A stretch of DNA of 64,000 nt, from contig NZ_JBDZDN010000002.1 of assembly GCF_040049215.1 (NCBI RefSeq), forward strand, positions 248,001 through 312,000, written 5' to 3'. The position numbers and the translations under genes are program-made. The stretch's first letter is position 1; every line of letters starts with the position of its first letter. A model generated the notes under the pieces. The model worked only from the letters and a program-made list of their open reading frames with translations. It made no database searches and was not told the origin of the DNA. The DNA comes from Mesorhizobium_K sp040049215. GTDB taxonomy: Bacteria > Pseudomonadota > Alphaproteobacteria > Rhizobiales > Rhizobiaceae. Below, piece by piece: positions 16,071 to 24,459 of this stretch.

Positions 16071-16147
16071 CCGGCTCTCCAAAAAGCGCGTCTGCGCGTT
16101 CCTGCGTCCTGCTTAGAACATCGAGCCGAAAAGTGAAATGGCGACGA

Positions 16148-16888
16148 TCACTGCGTCGGCGCCGGCCCGAACCGGATGCGAAACCGCCGGTTCTCGCGGC
16201 CCTTCTTCTCGATCTTGCCGATATGGATCTCGCCGACTTCCGCCGTCGAGCGCACATGTGTGCCGCCGCAGGGCTGGCTGTCGACCGAGCCGTTATCGCC
16301 AATCAGCACCAGCCTGATCCGCCCTGTGCCAACAGGCGGACGCACGTTCTTCGACTTCACCAGCGTCGGGTTCGCGGCGAGCGCCTCGTCGGTGATCCAG
16401 CGCGTCGATACCGGGTGGTCGGCGCGCACGAGCTCCATCAGCTTTGCCGTCACGTCTTCCTTGGTGAAGCCGGCGTCGGGAATGTCGAAGTCGACGCGGC
16501 TGTCGTCCTCGGCGACCGCCGCGCCGGTAATCGGAAACGGACACACCACCGTCAGCAGGTGGCAGGCCGTGTGCATGCGCATCAGTTTCAGCCGTCGCTC
16601 CCAGTCTATCGCAAGCTTCACCCGGTCGCCCGGCTTCAGCCACGAATCCGCCGCCGGCACATGGATGATCTCGTCCTTGGTCTCGCCGGTGATGGTGGCG
16701 GCGATGTCCACAACCCGCCCGTCCGCCACCGCCACCTTTCCGGTGTCGCCAGGCTGGCCGCCCGAAGTGGCGTAGAACACTGTGCGGTCGAGGATGATCC
16801 CGCCGCGCTCGTTGACGGCCACGACCGCCGCCTCCGCCTGCGCGAGATAGCCGTCCTCGCGGAATAGCGCTTCGGTGACGAATGCCAT
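16148..16888 (-). CDS. AlaX-type alanyl-tRNA editing protein
   Basis: Product of 246 residues, a free-standing editing domain related to AlaRS. The zinc site is visible: His106 and His110 (HTACH), and Cys207 and His211 (CGGTH). The opening FYATSGGQPGDTG is the typical substrate strand. It hydrolyses Ser- or Gly-mischarged tRNA-Ala. Its start overlaps the stop of the upstream cysteine synthase by one base (TGATG), so the two are translationally coupled. Confidence 0.93.
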   Translation of the reverse strand: MAFVTEALFREDGYLAQAEAAVVAVNERGGIILDRTVFYATSGGQPGDTGKVAVADGRVVDIAATITGETKDEIIHVPAADSWLKPGDRVKLAIDWERRLKLMRMHTACHLLTVVCPFPITGAAVAEDDSRVDFDIPDAGFTKEDVTAKLMELVRADHPVSTRWITDEALAANPTLVKSKNVRPPVGTGRIRLVLIGDNGSVDSQPCGGTHVRSTAEVGEIHIGKIEKKGRENRRFRIRFGPAPTQ

Positions 16889-17922
16889 CAGTCGACCTGC
16901 TCGTAGGGCACCGCGATGTCAGGCGTGCGGTCCATCCAGTCCGGCACCGGCAGGTTCTTCTCGCGCAGGAAAGCCGGATTGAACAGCTTCGACTGGTAGC
17001 GCGTTCCGTGGTCGCAGAGGATGGTGACGATCGTATGCCCCGGCCCGATCTCCCTGGCCAGCCTTATCGCGCCGGCGATGTTGATGCCAGTCGAGCCGCC
17101 GAGGCACATGCCCTCCTCCTGCACCAGGTCGAAGACGATCGGCAGCGCCTCCTCGTCGGTGACCTGCCAGGAAAAGTCGGGCGTGAACCCTTCGAGATTG
17201 GCGGTGATGCGCCCCTGCCCTATGCCTTCGGTAATCGACGAGCCCTCGGCCTTGAGCACGCCTTCCGTGTAGAAGCTGTGGAGCGCCGCCCCCAGCGGAT
17301 CGGCAAGCGCGATCTTCACCGCCTTGCTCTTTTCCTTGAGCCCGGCCGCCACACCCGCGAGCGTGCCGCCCGTGCCTACGGCCGAGACGAACCCGTCCAC
17401 CTTGCCCTCCGTCTGCGTCCATATCTCCTGCGCTGTGGTGCGGATATGGCCGTCGCGGTTGGCGATATTGTCGAACTGGTTCGCCCAGACCGCACCGTTA
17501 GGCTCGCTCTTGGCCAGCTGCTCGGCAAGCCGCCCCGACACCTTCACGTAGTTGTTCGGGTTCTTGTAGGGTACCGCCGGCACCTCGATCAGCTCGGCGC
17601 CCAGCACGCGCAGCGCGTCCTTCTTCTCCTGGCTCTGCGTGTCGGGGATCACGATCACGGTGCGATAGCCGAGCGCCTTGGCCACCACCGTCAGCCCGAT
17701 CCCGGTATTGCCGGCCGTGCCTTCCACAATCACCCCGCCGGGCTTGAGCAGGCCCCTCGCTTCCGCGTCTCGGATGATGAAAAGGCCGGCGCGATCCTTC
17801 ACCGACTGGCCCGGATTCATGAACTCGGCCTTGCCGAGGATCTCGCAGCCCGTCTCTTCGGACGCGCGCTTCAGCCGGATCAGCGGCGTGTTGCCGATCG
17901 TATCGATCACCGAACGGTGCAT
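16888..17922 (-). CDS. cysK: Cysteine synthase A-like PLP enzyme
   Basis: Product of 344 residues. A fold-type II PLP enzyme converting O-acetylserine and sulfide to cysteine. The PLP lysine is Lys42 in NPGQSVKDRAG, the substrate loop is EGTAGNTGIG, the phosphate cup is GTGGTLAG, and GGSTGINIAGA lies near the C-terminus. It is longer than the classic 310-320 residues and belongs to the subgroup sometimes annotated as cysteine synthase/cystathionine beta-synthase-like. It is the first gene of a leftward run with AlaX, then the sulfurtransferase and GNAT. Confidence 0.9.
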   Translation of the reverse strand: MHRSVIDTIGNTPLIRLKRASEETGCEILGKAEFMNPGQSVKDRAGLFIIRDAEARGLLKPGGVIVEGTAGNTGIGLTVVAKALGYRTVIVIPDTQSQEKKDALRVLGAELIEVPAVPYKNPNNYVKVSGRLAEQLAKSEPNGAVWANQFDNIANRDGHIRTTAQEIWTQTEGKVDGFVSAVGTGGTLAGVAAGLKEKSKAVKIALADPLGAALHSFYTEGVLKAEGSSITEGIGQGRITANLEGFTPDFSWQVTDEEALPIVFDLVQEEGMCLGGSTGINIAGAIRLAREIGPGHTIVTILCDHGTRYQSKLFNPAFLREKNLPVPDWMDRTPDIAVPYEQVD

Positions 17923-18155
17923 ATCAATCTTTCCCCTGCTTGCGGGCGGGCGCGACCGCCCCGGTTCTAGAAACCCGAACCTCGCCTTTCAAGCAAAGAA
18001 ATTCCCTGGCCGCATACTCGTCGGGGTACTGGCTTGCGCGGAAACCGGCTCCCGTGAAGCGTGGTCACGTCGGGAAGGTGCGGCGCGGCATATTGCATTA
18101 GCTCGCGCCATCGGTCAGGAGGTTGCTTCACGATTGAAGCAGCGGTGCGGGACAC

Positions 18156-18971
18156 ATGGCGATCTACAGGGCCGATCCGAAACATGGCGTTTGCTGGATA
18201 ACCGGCGGCAGCACCGGCATCGGCCGCCAACTCGCGCTTGATCTCGCCGGCGAAGGCTGGACCGTTGCCGTCACCTCGCGCGTGGAGGACCCTATCGAGC
18301 CGGTGATCGAGGCCGCCGCCGGTCTGCCGGGCAAGATCGTGCCCTTCTATTGCGACGTCACGGACGAGGCAGGCATGGCCGCGACCGTCGACGCCATCGA
18401 GAGCCAGGCGGGCCCGATCATGCTCGCCGTCTTCAATGCCGGCGTCTACATCCCCATGCACGGCGAAGCGCTCAACCTGGCGAACTTTCGCAAGACTTAC
18501 GAAGTCAACGTCTTCGGCGTGCTGCACGGCCTCATTCCTGCGGTCGCCCGCATGCAGAAGCGCAGCCGCGGCCATGTCGTGGTGATGGGCTCGGTAACCG
18601 CCTATTTCGGCTGGCCGACGCTCGCGGCCTACGGCGCCACCAAGGCGGCGCTGAACAATATGGCCGACGCGCTGCGCTACGATTTCAAGAAGATGAACAT
18701 CCGCATCCAGATCATCAATCCGGGCTTCGTCGACACGCCTCTCGCCCGGAAGAACATCCATCTGATGCCGGCGCTGATGCCGGTCGAGAAGGCCTCGCGG
18801 CGCATGGTGAAGGCGATCCGGTCGGGCGGCTACGAGACCACCTTCCCCTGGCGACTGACCTGGGGGCTGAAATTCCTGCGTGCCTGGCCACACGGGCCGC
18901 TGTTCGCTTTCATGAACTACGCCACGCGCTGGCGAGGCTACCCTCTGATGCCGGGCAGGACGCGGGAATAG
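18156..18971 (+). CDS. Short-chain dehydrogenase/reductase
   Basis: Product of 271 residues with a classical SDR layout: the Rossmann motif TGGSTGIG (16-23), FNAGVYIPM for the NAG motif, a serine in VVMGSVTAYFG, and catalytic Tyr159/Lys163 (YGATK). A hydrophobic C-terminal part (WRLTWGLKFLRAWP) suggests peripheral membrane association. The substrate is unknown. It is divergent from cysteine synthase across a 233-bp gap that contains no other gene I can see. Confidence 0.9.
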   Translation: MAIYRADPKHGVCWITGGSTGIGRQLALDLAGEGWTVAVTSRVEDPIEPVIEAAAGLPGKIVPFYCDVTDEAGMAATVDAIESQAGPIMLAVFNAGVYIPMHGEALNLANFRKTYEVNVFGVLHGLIPAVARMQKRSRGHVVVMGSVTAYFGWPTLAAYGATKAALNNMADALRYDFKKMNIRIQIINPGFVDTPLARKNIHLMPALMPVEKASRRMVKAIRSGGYETTFPWRLTWGLKFLRAWPHGPLFAFMNYATRWRGYPLMPGRTRE

Positions 18972-19005
18972 CCCACTGCCGGGCGTAGGCAGCGGAGGGA
19001 CAGAG

Positions 19006-19416
19006 ATGGCGTTCGCGATCAAGGCCGACGTTCGCGATTCGCAAGTCAGGGAATTCGCGTTCATCGCGCAAAAGACGATGTATGGCGGCAGGCACATAGC
19101 GGTGGGCGATGTGGTTTTCGTGTTCGCTAGCGAGAACGAGGGTGGGAAAGGCCTTTTCGCGCGCGGCGTTGTCACGTCGTTCGAGGCGGTTGCCGGGAAG
19201 CCGGACATCGCACGGCAAACGCCGCGCGTCAGCATATCCGTGAGACGCACTGCGCTCGCGAAACGACCGTTGGGTCGAAGCGAGCTCAAACATCTCACCG
19301 ATTGGAATGACGGCCAGCCCGGCACCGAACTCAATTTCAAGTTCTACCGCCAGGCGACAAACAAGATCGTCGGCATTTCTAATGAAGCAACCGAATTCCT
19401 GGACGCGTTTTTCTAG
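19006..19416 (+). CDS. Conserved hypothetical protein (136 aa)
   Basis: Not recognised. Product of 136 residues with a strong GGAGGGA ribosome-binding site. The first half alternates short strands and turns (IAVGDVVFVFASENEGG, LFARGVVTSFE) in a way reminiscent of PUA/EVE-like small barrels, and the second half has RRTALAKRPLGRSELK and ends LDAFF. No signal peptide and no membrane segment. It lies 34 bp after the SDR and may be co-transcribed with it. Confidence 0.6.
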   Translation: MAFAIKADVRDSQVREFAFIAQKTMYGGRHIAVGDVVFVFASENEGGKGLFARGVVTSFEAVAGKPDIARQTPRVSISVRRTALAKRPLGRSELKHLTDWNDGQPGTELNFKFYRQATNKIVGISNEATEFLDAFF

Positions 19417-19452
19417 CCATTCCAGTGGTTGAATGCTGATGTGAGCCTGAGC

Positions 19453-21153
19453 CTAAGGCTCCGTCGGCGTCGGCAGCCCCTCGCCCTCATAGGCCGGCGC
19501 GCCGTCGATCAGCGTGACCAGCACCTTGCCGGTCGCGATCTCCGTTGCCGGCACCTTGGTGATGTCCTTGTCGAGCACCACGACGTCGGCGCGCTTGCCG
19601 ACCGCCAGCGTGCCCGACTCGGTCTCGTCGAAGGCCGCATATGCGCCGTTCACCGTATAGGCGCGCAGCATGTCCATCACGTCGAGCTTGTGCTGCGGCG
19701 TCAGCACCGCCCCGTTCGGGTCGGCGATGTCCTGCCTGGTCACCCCGGTCTGGATCGCCTCCAGCGGGTTCATCGACGAAACGCTCCAGTCGCTCGAGCC
19801 CGCAATCGTCGCACCCGCCTGCTTCAGCGCGCCGAAGGGATAGAGCCACTCCGAGCGCTCCGGCCCGATCTTCGGCTGCGTCAGGTCGACGATGTAGGTG
19901 TCCGGATAGGCCCACAGCGCCTGTACGTTGGCGATCACGCCGAGTTCCTTGAAGCGAGGGACGTCGGCCGGATCGACCAGCTCCAGATGCGTGATCTGGT
20001 GGCGGCTGTCGCGCTTGCCGTTCGCTTTCTCTGCTGCCTCATAGGCATCGAGCGCCATACGCACGGCGCGGTCGCCAATGGCGTGCGCGTGGAGCTGCAG
20101 GTTCGCCTTGTCGCCGACGATCGCGATTTCGTTCAACTGCTCCGGCGTGAACAGCGAATCGCCGGCGGAATTCGAGCCGACATAGGCTTCGAGCAGCGCC
20201 GCCGTGCCGGTCTCGATCACCCCGTCGACGAACAGCTTGATCGACATCACCTCCTGATGCGGCGAGGCATATTTGTTCTTGAAATCAATCGCCTTTGTCA
20301 CCCCGGCGGCGCCTTCGGCGGCCTCGACTTTCACCGCGGCCTCGACGCGCAGCTTGAGCTTTTCGGCCGCATCCGCGCGCTGGTATCCCTTCAGCATCCA
20401 CTCCTCGGCCGACGGGTCGATGATCGCGGTTATGCCGTAGCCGATCGCCTCGGCCTGCGCTTTTTCGAGGCCCGCATCGACCTGCGAATCCGGATAGTCG
20501 GGCAGAAGGTCGGCGACCAGCGCCATCGCGTTCTCGCGCAGCATGCCGGTCGGGTTACCCTCAGAGTCCCGATCGATACGCCCGCCCTCCGGATCCTTGG
20601 TGCTGGCGTCGATGCCGGCAGCCTTCAGCGCCGCCGAATTTGCCCAGCCGGAATGCCCGTCGACATCTTCGAACCAGGCCGGCCGGTCGCCGGTGATCTT
20701 GTCGAGGGCGGCAGCGCTCGGCTCCTTGTAGACCGCCACGCTCCAGCCGCCGCCGCGCAGCCAGGCATCTTTGGGAAGTGCTGCCATCGCCGGCTCGATC
20801 GCCGCGCGCAGGCCCGCCTCGTCGGAAACGTCGCTCAGGCTGATGTCCTCGGCCTGCGCCGCGCTCCAGATCAGGTGGTTGTGCGAATCCTGGAAGCCCG
20901 GCAGCACCAGCGCGCCATCAGGCAGGTCGTAGACCTTGGCGCCTTTCAGGAACGGCTCGATGTCCTGCTCTGAACCGACCGCCGCGATCTTGCCGTCGAC
21001 GAGCGCAATGGCCTGTGCTTCCAGTTTGCTCTCGTCCATGGTGAGCACGCGCGCGCCGCGCAGCACGATGGTGTCGGCATACGCCGCCGAGCTCAGAATC
21101 AAGGCGGCGACGCCTGTCGCGAGCAGGTTGAATTTCCTGAGTGTTCCCGGCAT
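19453..21153 (-). CDS. Secreted amidohydrolase (YtcJ-like)
   Basis: Product of 566 residues from ATG 21153, seven bases after GGGAGG. The signal peptide is LLATGVAALILSSAAYA. The amidohydrolase_3 (YtcJ) fold shows the metal motif SHNHL in LPGFQDSHNHLIW, HAHAIGDRAVR in mid-protein, GSSDWSVSSMNP, and KRADVVVLDKDI near the C-terminus. Members hydrolyse amides or N-acyl amino acids; the substrate here cannot be read. It should act in the periplasm. Its promoter region is shared divergently with the DGPF/ECF sigma operon. Confidence 0.88.
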   Translation of the reverse strand: MPGTLRKFNLLATGVAALILSSAAYADTIVLRGARVLTMDESKLEAQAIALVDGKIAAVGSEQDIEPFLKGAKVYDLPDGALVLPGFQDSHNHLIWSAAQAEDISLSDVSDEAGLRAAIEPAMAALPKDAWLRGGGWSVAVYKEPSAAALDKITGDRPAWFEDVDGHSGWANSAALKAAGIDASTKDPEGGRIDRDSEGNPTGMLRENAMALVADLLPDYPDSQVDAGLEKAQAEAIGYGITAIIDPSAEEWMLKGYQRADAAEKLKLRVEAAVKVEAAEGAAGVTKAIDFKNKYASPHQEVMSIKLFVDGVIETGTAALLEAYVGSNSAGDSLFTPEQLNEIAIVGDKANLQLHAHAIGDRAVRMALDAYEAAEKANGKRDSRHQITHLELVDPADVPRFKELGVIANVQALWAYPDTYIVDLTQPKIGPERSEWLYPFGALKQAGATIAGSSDWSVSSMNPLEAIQTGVTRQDIADPNGAVLTPQHKLDVMDMLRAYTVNGAYAAFDETESGTLAVGKRADVVVLDKDITKVPATEIATGKVLVTLIDGAPAYEGEGLPTPTEP

Positions 21154-21255
21154 CGCATCCTCCCGCATCTTCCGACGTGAGGCACCGTACAAGTCCGGTA
21201 AGGCCGGTCAAGCCGGCCCCTTCACCCACGCATGTTGAAAAATCTTCGGTCGGCA

Positions 21256-21282
21256 TGTCGATTCCGGCAAAACCCCCTCGTC
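21256..21282 (+). promoter_or_regulatory. Candidate ECF42-type sigma promoter
   Basis: TGTCGA at 21256-21261, a 17-bp spacer, then CGTC at 21279-21282. This matches the pattern described for ECF42 sigma factors (TGTCGA in -35, CG(A/T)C in -10). It lies 50 bp upstream of the DGPF gene, whose downstream partner is an ECF42-like sigma factor, consistent with autoregulation. Confidence 0.65.
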
Positions 21283-21331
21283 GGGGTGATAGAGGCCGAC
21301 GAACGGGCTCGCCAACCCAAGGAGAATACCG

Positions 21332-21766
21332 ATGCGTTTCATGGTGATCGTCAAGGCGACGGAAGACAGCGAAGCCGGCATGATGCCGAGCGAGGAGTTG
21401 CTGACCGCGATGATGAAGTACAACGAAGAACTGGTGAAGGCCGGCATCATGCTTGCCGGCGACGGTCTGCAGCCAAGCTCGAAAGGCGCGCGAATCCAGT
21501 TCGACGGCCCCAGGCGCACGGTGGTCGATGGTCCCTTCGCTGAGACCAAGGAACTGGTCGCGGGCTATTGGATCTGGCAGGTCCGCTCGCTCGACGAGGC
21601 GATCGAATGGGTCAAGCGCTGCCCCAACCCGATGCCCGGCCCGTCCGAGATCGAAATCCGCCCTCTGTATGAGATGGAGGACTTCGGCGACGTCGTCACA
21701 CCGGAGGTGATCGAGCAGGAAAAGCGCCTGCGCGAGGAATCGGAAAAACTCGCCCGGAAGGCGTGA
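21332..21766 (+). CDS. YciI/DGPF-domain protein
   Basis: Product of 144 residues. A small ferredoxin-like YciI-type domain with the diagnostic VVDGPFAETKELVAGYWI (DGPF) motif near residue 65 and a charged C-terminal tail. DGPF proteins are regularly encoded next to ECF42 sigma factors, as here (81 bp downstream). Their biochemical role is unknown. The ATG follows AAGGAGAATACCG. It is probably expressed from the TGTCGA/CGTC promoter. Confidence 0.9.
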   Translation: MRFMVIVKATEDSEAGMMPSEELLTAMMKYNEELVKAGIMLAGDGLQPSSKGARIQFDGPRRTVVDGPFAETKELVAGYWIWQVRSLDEAIEWVKRCPNPMPGPSEIEIRPLYEMEDFGDVVTPEVIEQEKRLREESEKLARKA

Positions 21767-21847
21767 CGGCCCGCGGGCCGGGAGCTTCGCTCCTGCCCCA
21801 ACGAAGCCGCCTTGTTTTTGCCAGTGGAAATGCCTACCCGGTAGCCC

Positions 21848-23128
21848 ATGTCGGCGACCGGAGTGGACAAGACCATCGAAGCGGTCTGGCGCATCGAGCA
21901 GGCGAGGATCATCGCCGCGATCGCGCGTATGGTGCGCGATGTCGGCCTGGCGGAAGAATTCGCTCACGATGCGCTGGTCACGGCGCTTGCCCAATGGCCG
22001 GAGAAAGGCGTGCCCGACAAGCCCGCCGCCTGGCTGATGGCGACAGGCAAGCGCCGCGCCATCGACCATCTGCGCCGCGCCAGGATGCTCGACCGCAAGC
22101 ATGGCGAGATCGGCTACGAGATGGAGATCGAGCAGGCGCATGCGACGCCGGACATCGATGCCGCGCTCGACGACGACATCGGCGACGACCTGCTTTCCTT
22201 GATCTTCACCGCCTGCCACCCGCTGCTGTCGCCGGAGGCCCGCGTCGCGCTGACGCTCAGGCTGATCGGCGGCCTGAGCACGGAAGAGATCGCCCGCGCT
22301 TTCCTCGTTCCGGAGCCTACGGTGGCGCAGCGCATCGTGCGCGCCAAGCGCACTCTATCGGAGGCCGGCTTGCCATTCGAAGTGCCGCGCGGCGCCGATC
22401 GAGGCGAGCGCCTGTCGTCGGTGCTCGACGTGATCTACCTCATCTTCAACGAAGGCTATTCGGCGACATCAGGCGAGGACTGGATCAGGCCACAGCTCTG
22501 CGAGGAGGCGATGCGGCTCGGCCGCATCCTGGCCGGGCTGACGCCGGCGGAGGCGGAGGTGCACGGTCTTGTCGCCCTGATGGAGATACAGGCCTCGCGG
22601 CTGAAAGCGCGCACCGGTCCGGATGGCGAGCCGATCCTGCTCGCCGACCAGAACCGAGGCCAATGGGACCGGTTGCTGATCCAGCACGGCCTTGCGGCGC
22701 TTGACCGTTCCGAAGCACGTGCCCCGCGGCGCGGTCCCTACGCACTGCAGGCAGCGATTGCTGCCTGCCACGCGCGTGCCCGCACGGCGGACGAGACGGA
22801 CTGGCCACGCATTGCGGCACTTTATTTCGCGCTCAGCCAGATCAGCCCCTCGCCCGTCATCGAGCTCAACCGCGCGGTCGCGCTCTCGATGGCGTTCGGC
22901 CCACAGGCCGGCCTGGATTTAGCCGATCAGCTTGTCGGCGAGCCTCTGATGAAGAACTATCACCTGCTGCCCAGCGTCCGGGCCGATTTCCTGACCAGGC
23001 TCGGCCGGCTCGATGAGGCCAGGGTGGAGTTCGAGCGCGCCGCCGCCCTTGCCCGCAACGAGCGCGAGCGCGCCCTGCTGCTCAGCCGTGCGACGGCGAT
23101 CGCCGGAACTGCGAGAGCTTCCGGCTGA
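21848..23128 (+). CDS. ECF42-like RNA polymerase sigma factor with C-terminal TPR-like extension
   Basis: Product of 426 residues, about twice a normal ECF sigma factor. Sigma2 (about 10-75) includes DVGLAEEFAHDALVTALAQW. Sigma4 (about 125-180) includes LRLIGGLSTEEIARAFLVPE and a recognition helix ending ... AQRIVRAKR. The C-terminal 200 residues contain helical TPR-like repeats (LYFALSQISPSPVIELNRAVAL, ...ADFLTRLGRLDEARVEFERA) and the family hallmark VLDVIYLIFNEGYSA. This layout plus the adjacent DGPF gene defines the ECF42 group, which lacks a classical anti-sigma factor; the extension is thought to regulate activity. It ends nine bases from the convergent MFS gene. Confidence 0.92.
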   Translation: MSATGVDKTIEAVWRIEQARIIAAIARMVRDVGLAEEFAHDALVTALAQWPEKGVPDKPAAWLMATGKRRAIDHLRRARMLDRKHGEIGYEMEIEQAHATPDIDAALDDDIGDDLLSLIFTACHPLLSPEARVALTLRLIGGLSTEEIARAFLVPEPTVAQRIVRAKRTLSEAGLPFEVPRGADRGERLSSVLDVIYLIFNEGYSATSGEDWIRPQLCEEAMRLGRILAGLTPAEAEVHGLVALMEIQASRLKARTGPDGEPILLADQNRGQWDRLLIQHGLAALDRSEARAPRRGPYALQAAIAACHARARTADETDWPRIAALYFALSQISPSPVIELNRAVALSMAFGPQAGLDLADQLVGEPLMKNYHLLPSVRADFLTRLGRLDEARVEFERAAALARNERERALLLSRATAIAGTARASG

Positions 23129-23136
23129 TGACTAGA

Positions 23137-24339
23137 TCAGCGCCTCGTTGTTTCCGGTTTTGCATCGCGTGAGAACAGGTAGATCAGCAGCGTCAGCCCG
23201 ACCATCAGCGCGTAGAACGCAAACAGCGCGACGTAACCCGACACCGGCTCGCCCGGCACGGACCAGGCGGTGACCACGCCGCCCGTCGCGAACTGCATCA
23301 GGCCGACCCCGCCGATCGAGAAAAAATTCATCAGCGTGACGCCACGCCCGGTCAGATGCGCCGGCACGAAGGCGCGCGCATGCGCCATGATCAGGCCGAA
23401 GGCGCTTCCCGAAAGCCCGATCACCACGAGCAGGATCGTCGTGGCGAAGAGCCCCGGCGCCGGATTGAGTGCAAAGCAGAGCAGCGCCAGGAAGCTTACC
23501 GCATTTCCTCCGGCCGCCACCCATTTGCGGGTCTTGAAGATCGTGTCCAGCGGCCCGTAGAGGAACGAGCCGGCGACCATAGCCAGCGCCATGAACATCG
23601 TCACCTCGCCGATAGCAAGCGAACCTAGCCCGTAGACGTCTTCCAGATAAGGCCCTGCCCAGAGCCCGCGAATGCCCGTCGTCGGCGCATAGTTGATCGC
23701 CGCGAGCGGGATGATCGGCCACAGCACTCGCATTTTGAGCAACGCGCCGAAACCGGACAGGCCGGTCGAGCCGGTCGCACTGCCTTCGGGCTTCGCCGGG
23801 TCGCGCACCGACGCGAACAGGACTGCCGCGGTCGCCACGGTGAACACGCCGAGCGCCGCGATCACCGGCCGCCAGCCGAACACTTCGGCGGCGGCGGCCA
23901 GCGGAGCTGCGCCAATCACGTTGCCAGCCGTCCCGAACGCGATGGTCCACGACGCCAGCACGGCGAAGCGCGCCGGTGCATAATTGTGAGCGAAGATGAA
24001 CAGCAGCGCCATCAGGATCGGCGCACAGCCGAGCCCGATCAGCGCCATCGCCGCGATCACCATCCACGGCGCCGATGCGACGGCGAACAGCAGGGCGCCC
24101 GAGCCCGCGCCGGCCGCAAGCATGACCGACGCCGTGCGCCGCGGCCCGAAACGGTCGAGCGACACGCCGACCGCGAATTGAGCCAGCGCGAAGACGGCAA
24201 ACCACGCCCCCGAGGCGATCGAGAGGTCGACCTTGGTCATGCCGAGTTCGCTGGTCAGCACCGGCGTCAGCACCGCCATGAAAGAGCGGTAGAACTGCGA
24301 CAGCACGTAACCGATCGCGAGAGCCGCGATGCCGGGCAT
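23137..24339 (-). CDS. MFS transporter
   Basis: Product of 400 residues with 12 hydrophobic helices. The loop 2-3 motif appears as DRFGPRRTA, and the central loop is charged (RDPAKPEGSATG). It resembles the MFS_1/YbfB-like group of uptake or exclusion permeases. No substrate can be assigned. It starts at ATG 24339 (MPGIAALAIGYVL) and lies downstream of the helicase gene in the same direction, with a hairpin terminator between. Confidence 0.87.
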   Translation of the reverse strand: MPGIAALAIGYVLSQFYRSFMAVLTPVLTSELGMTKVDLSIASGAWFAVFALAQFAVGVSLDRFGPRRTASVMLAAGAGSGALLFAVASAPWMVIAAMALIGLGCAPILMALLFIFAHNYAPARFAVLASWTIAFGTAGNVIGAAPLAAAAEVFGWRPVIAALGVFTVATAAVLFASVRDPAKPEGSATGSTGLSGFGALLKMRVLWPIIPLAAINYAPTTGIRGLWAGPYLEDVYGLGSLAIGEVTMFMALAMVAGSFLYGPLDTIFKTRKWVAAGGNAVSFLALLCFALNPAPGLFATTILLVVIGLSGSAFGLIMAHARAFVPAHLTGRGVTLMNFFSIGGVGLMQFATGGVVTAWSVPGEPVSGYVALFAFYALMVGLTLLIYLFSRDAKPETTRR

Positions 24340-24371
24340 GAAGCTCCTCCCAGAGCGCGATGCAGAAATGC

Positions 24372-24404
24372 AAAGGGCGGCCGAGGCATCGCCCCGACCG
24401 CCCT
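24372..24404 (-). terminator. Probable terminator of the DEAD-box helicase gene
   Basis: AGGGCGG (24374-24380) pairs with CCGCCCT (24398-24404), with additional weaker pairs inside. Read leftward it is followed by a modest TTTGCATTT tract. It lies 56 bp downstream of the helicase stop. Confidence 0.5.
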
Positions 24405-24459
24405 ATTCTATTGATCCGGCGCCGGCAATTGGACCAAAGCCAATGCCGTGTAGGTCAAG

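Noticed and set aside
17967..19340. A 457-codon minus-strand frame across the SDR and the following hypothetical gene
   Set aside because: It covers two genes with good plus-strand ribosome-binding sites and SDR motifs; the minus translation has no family features.
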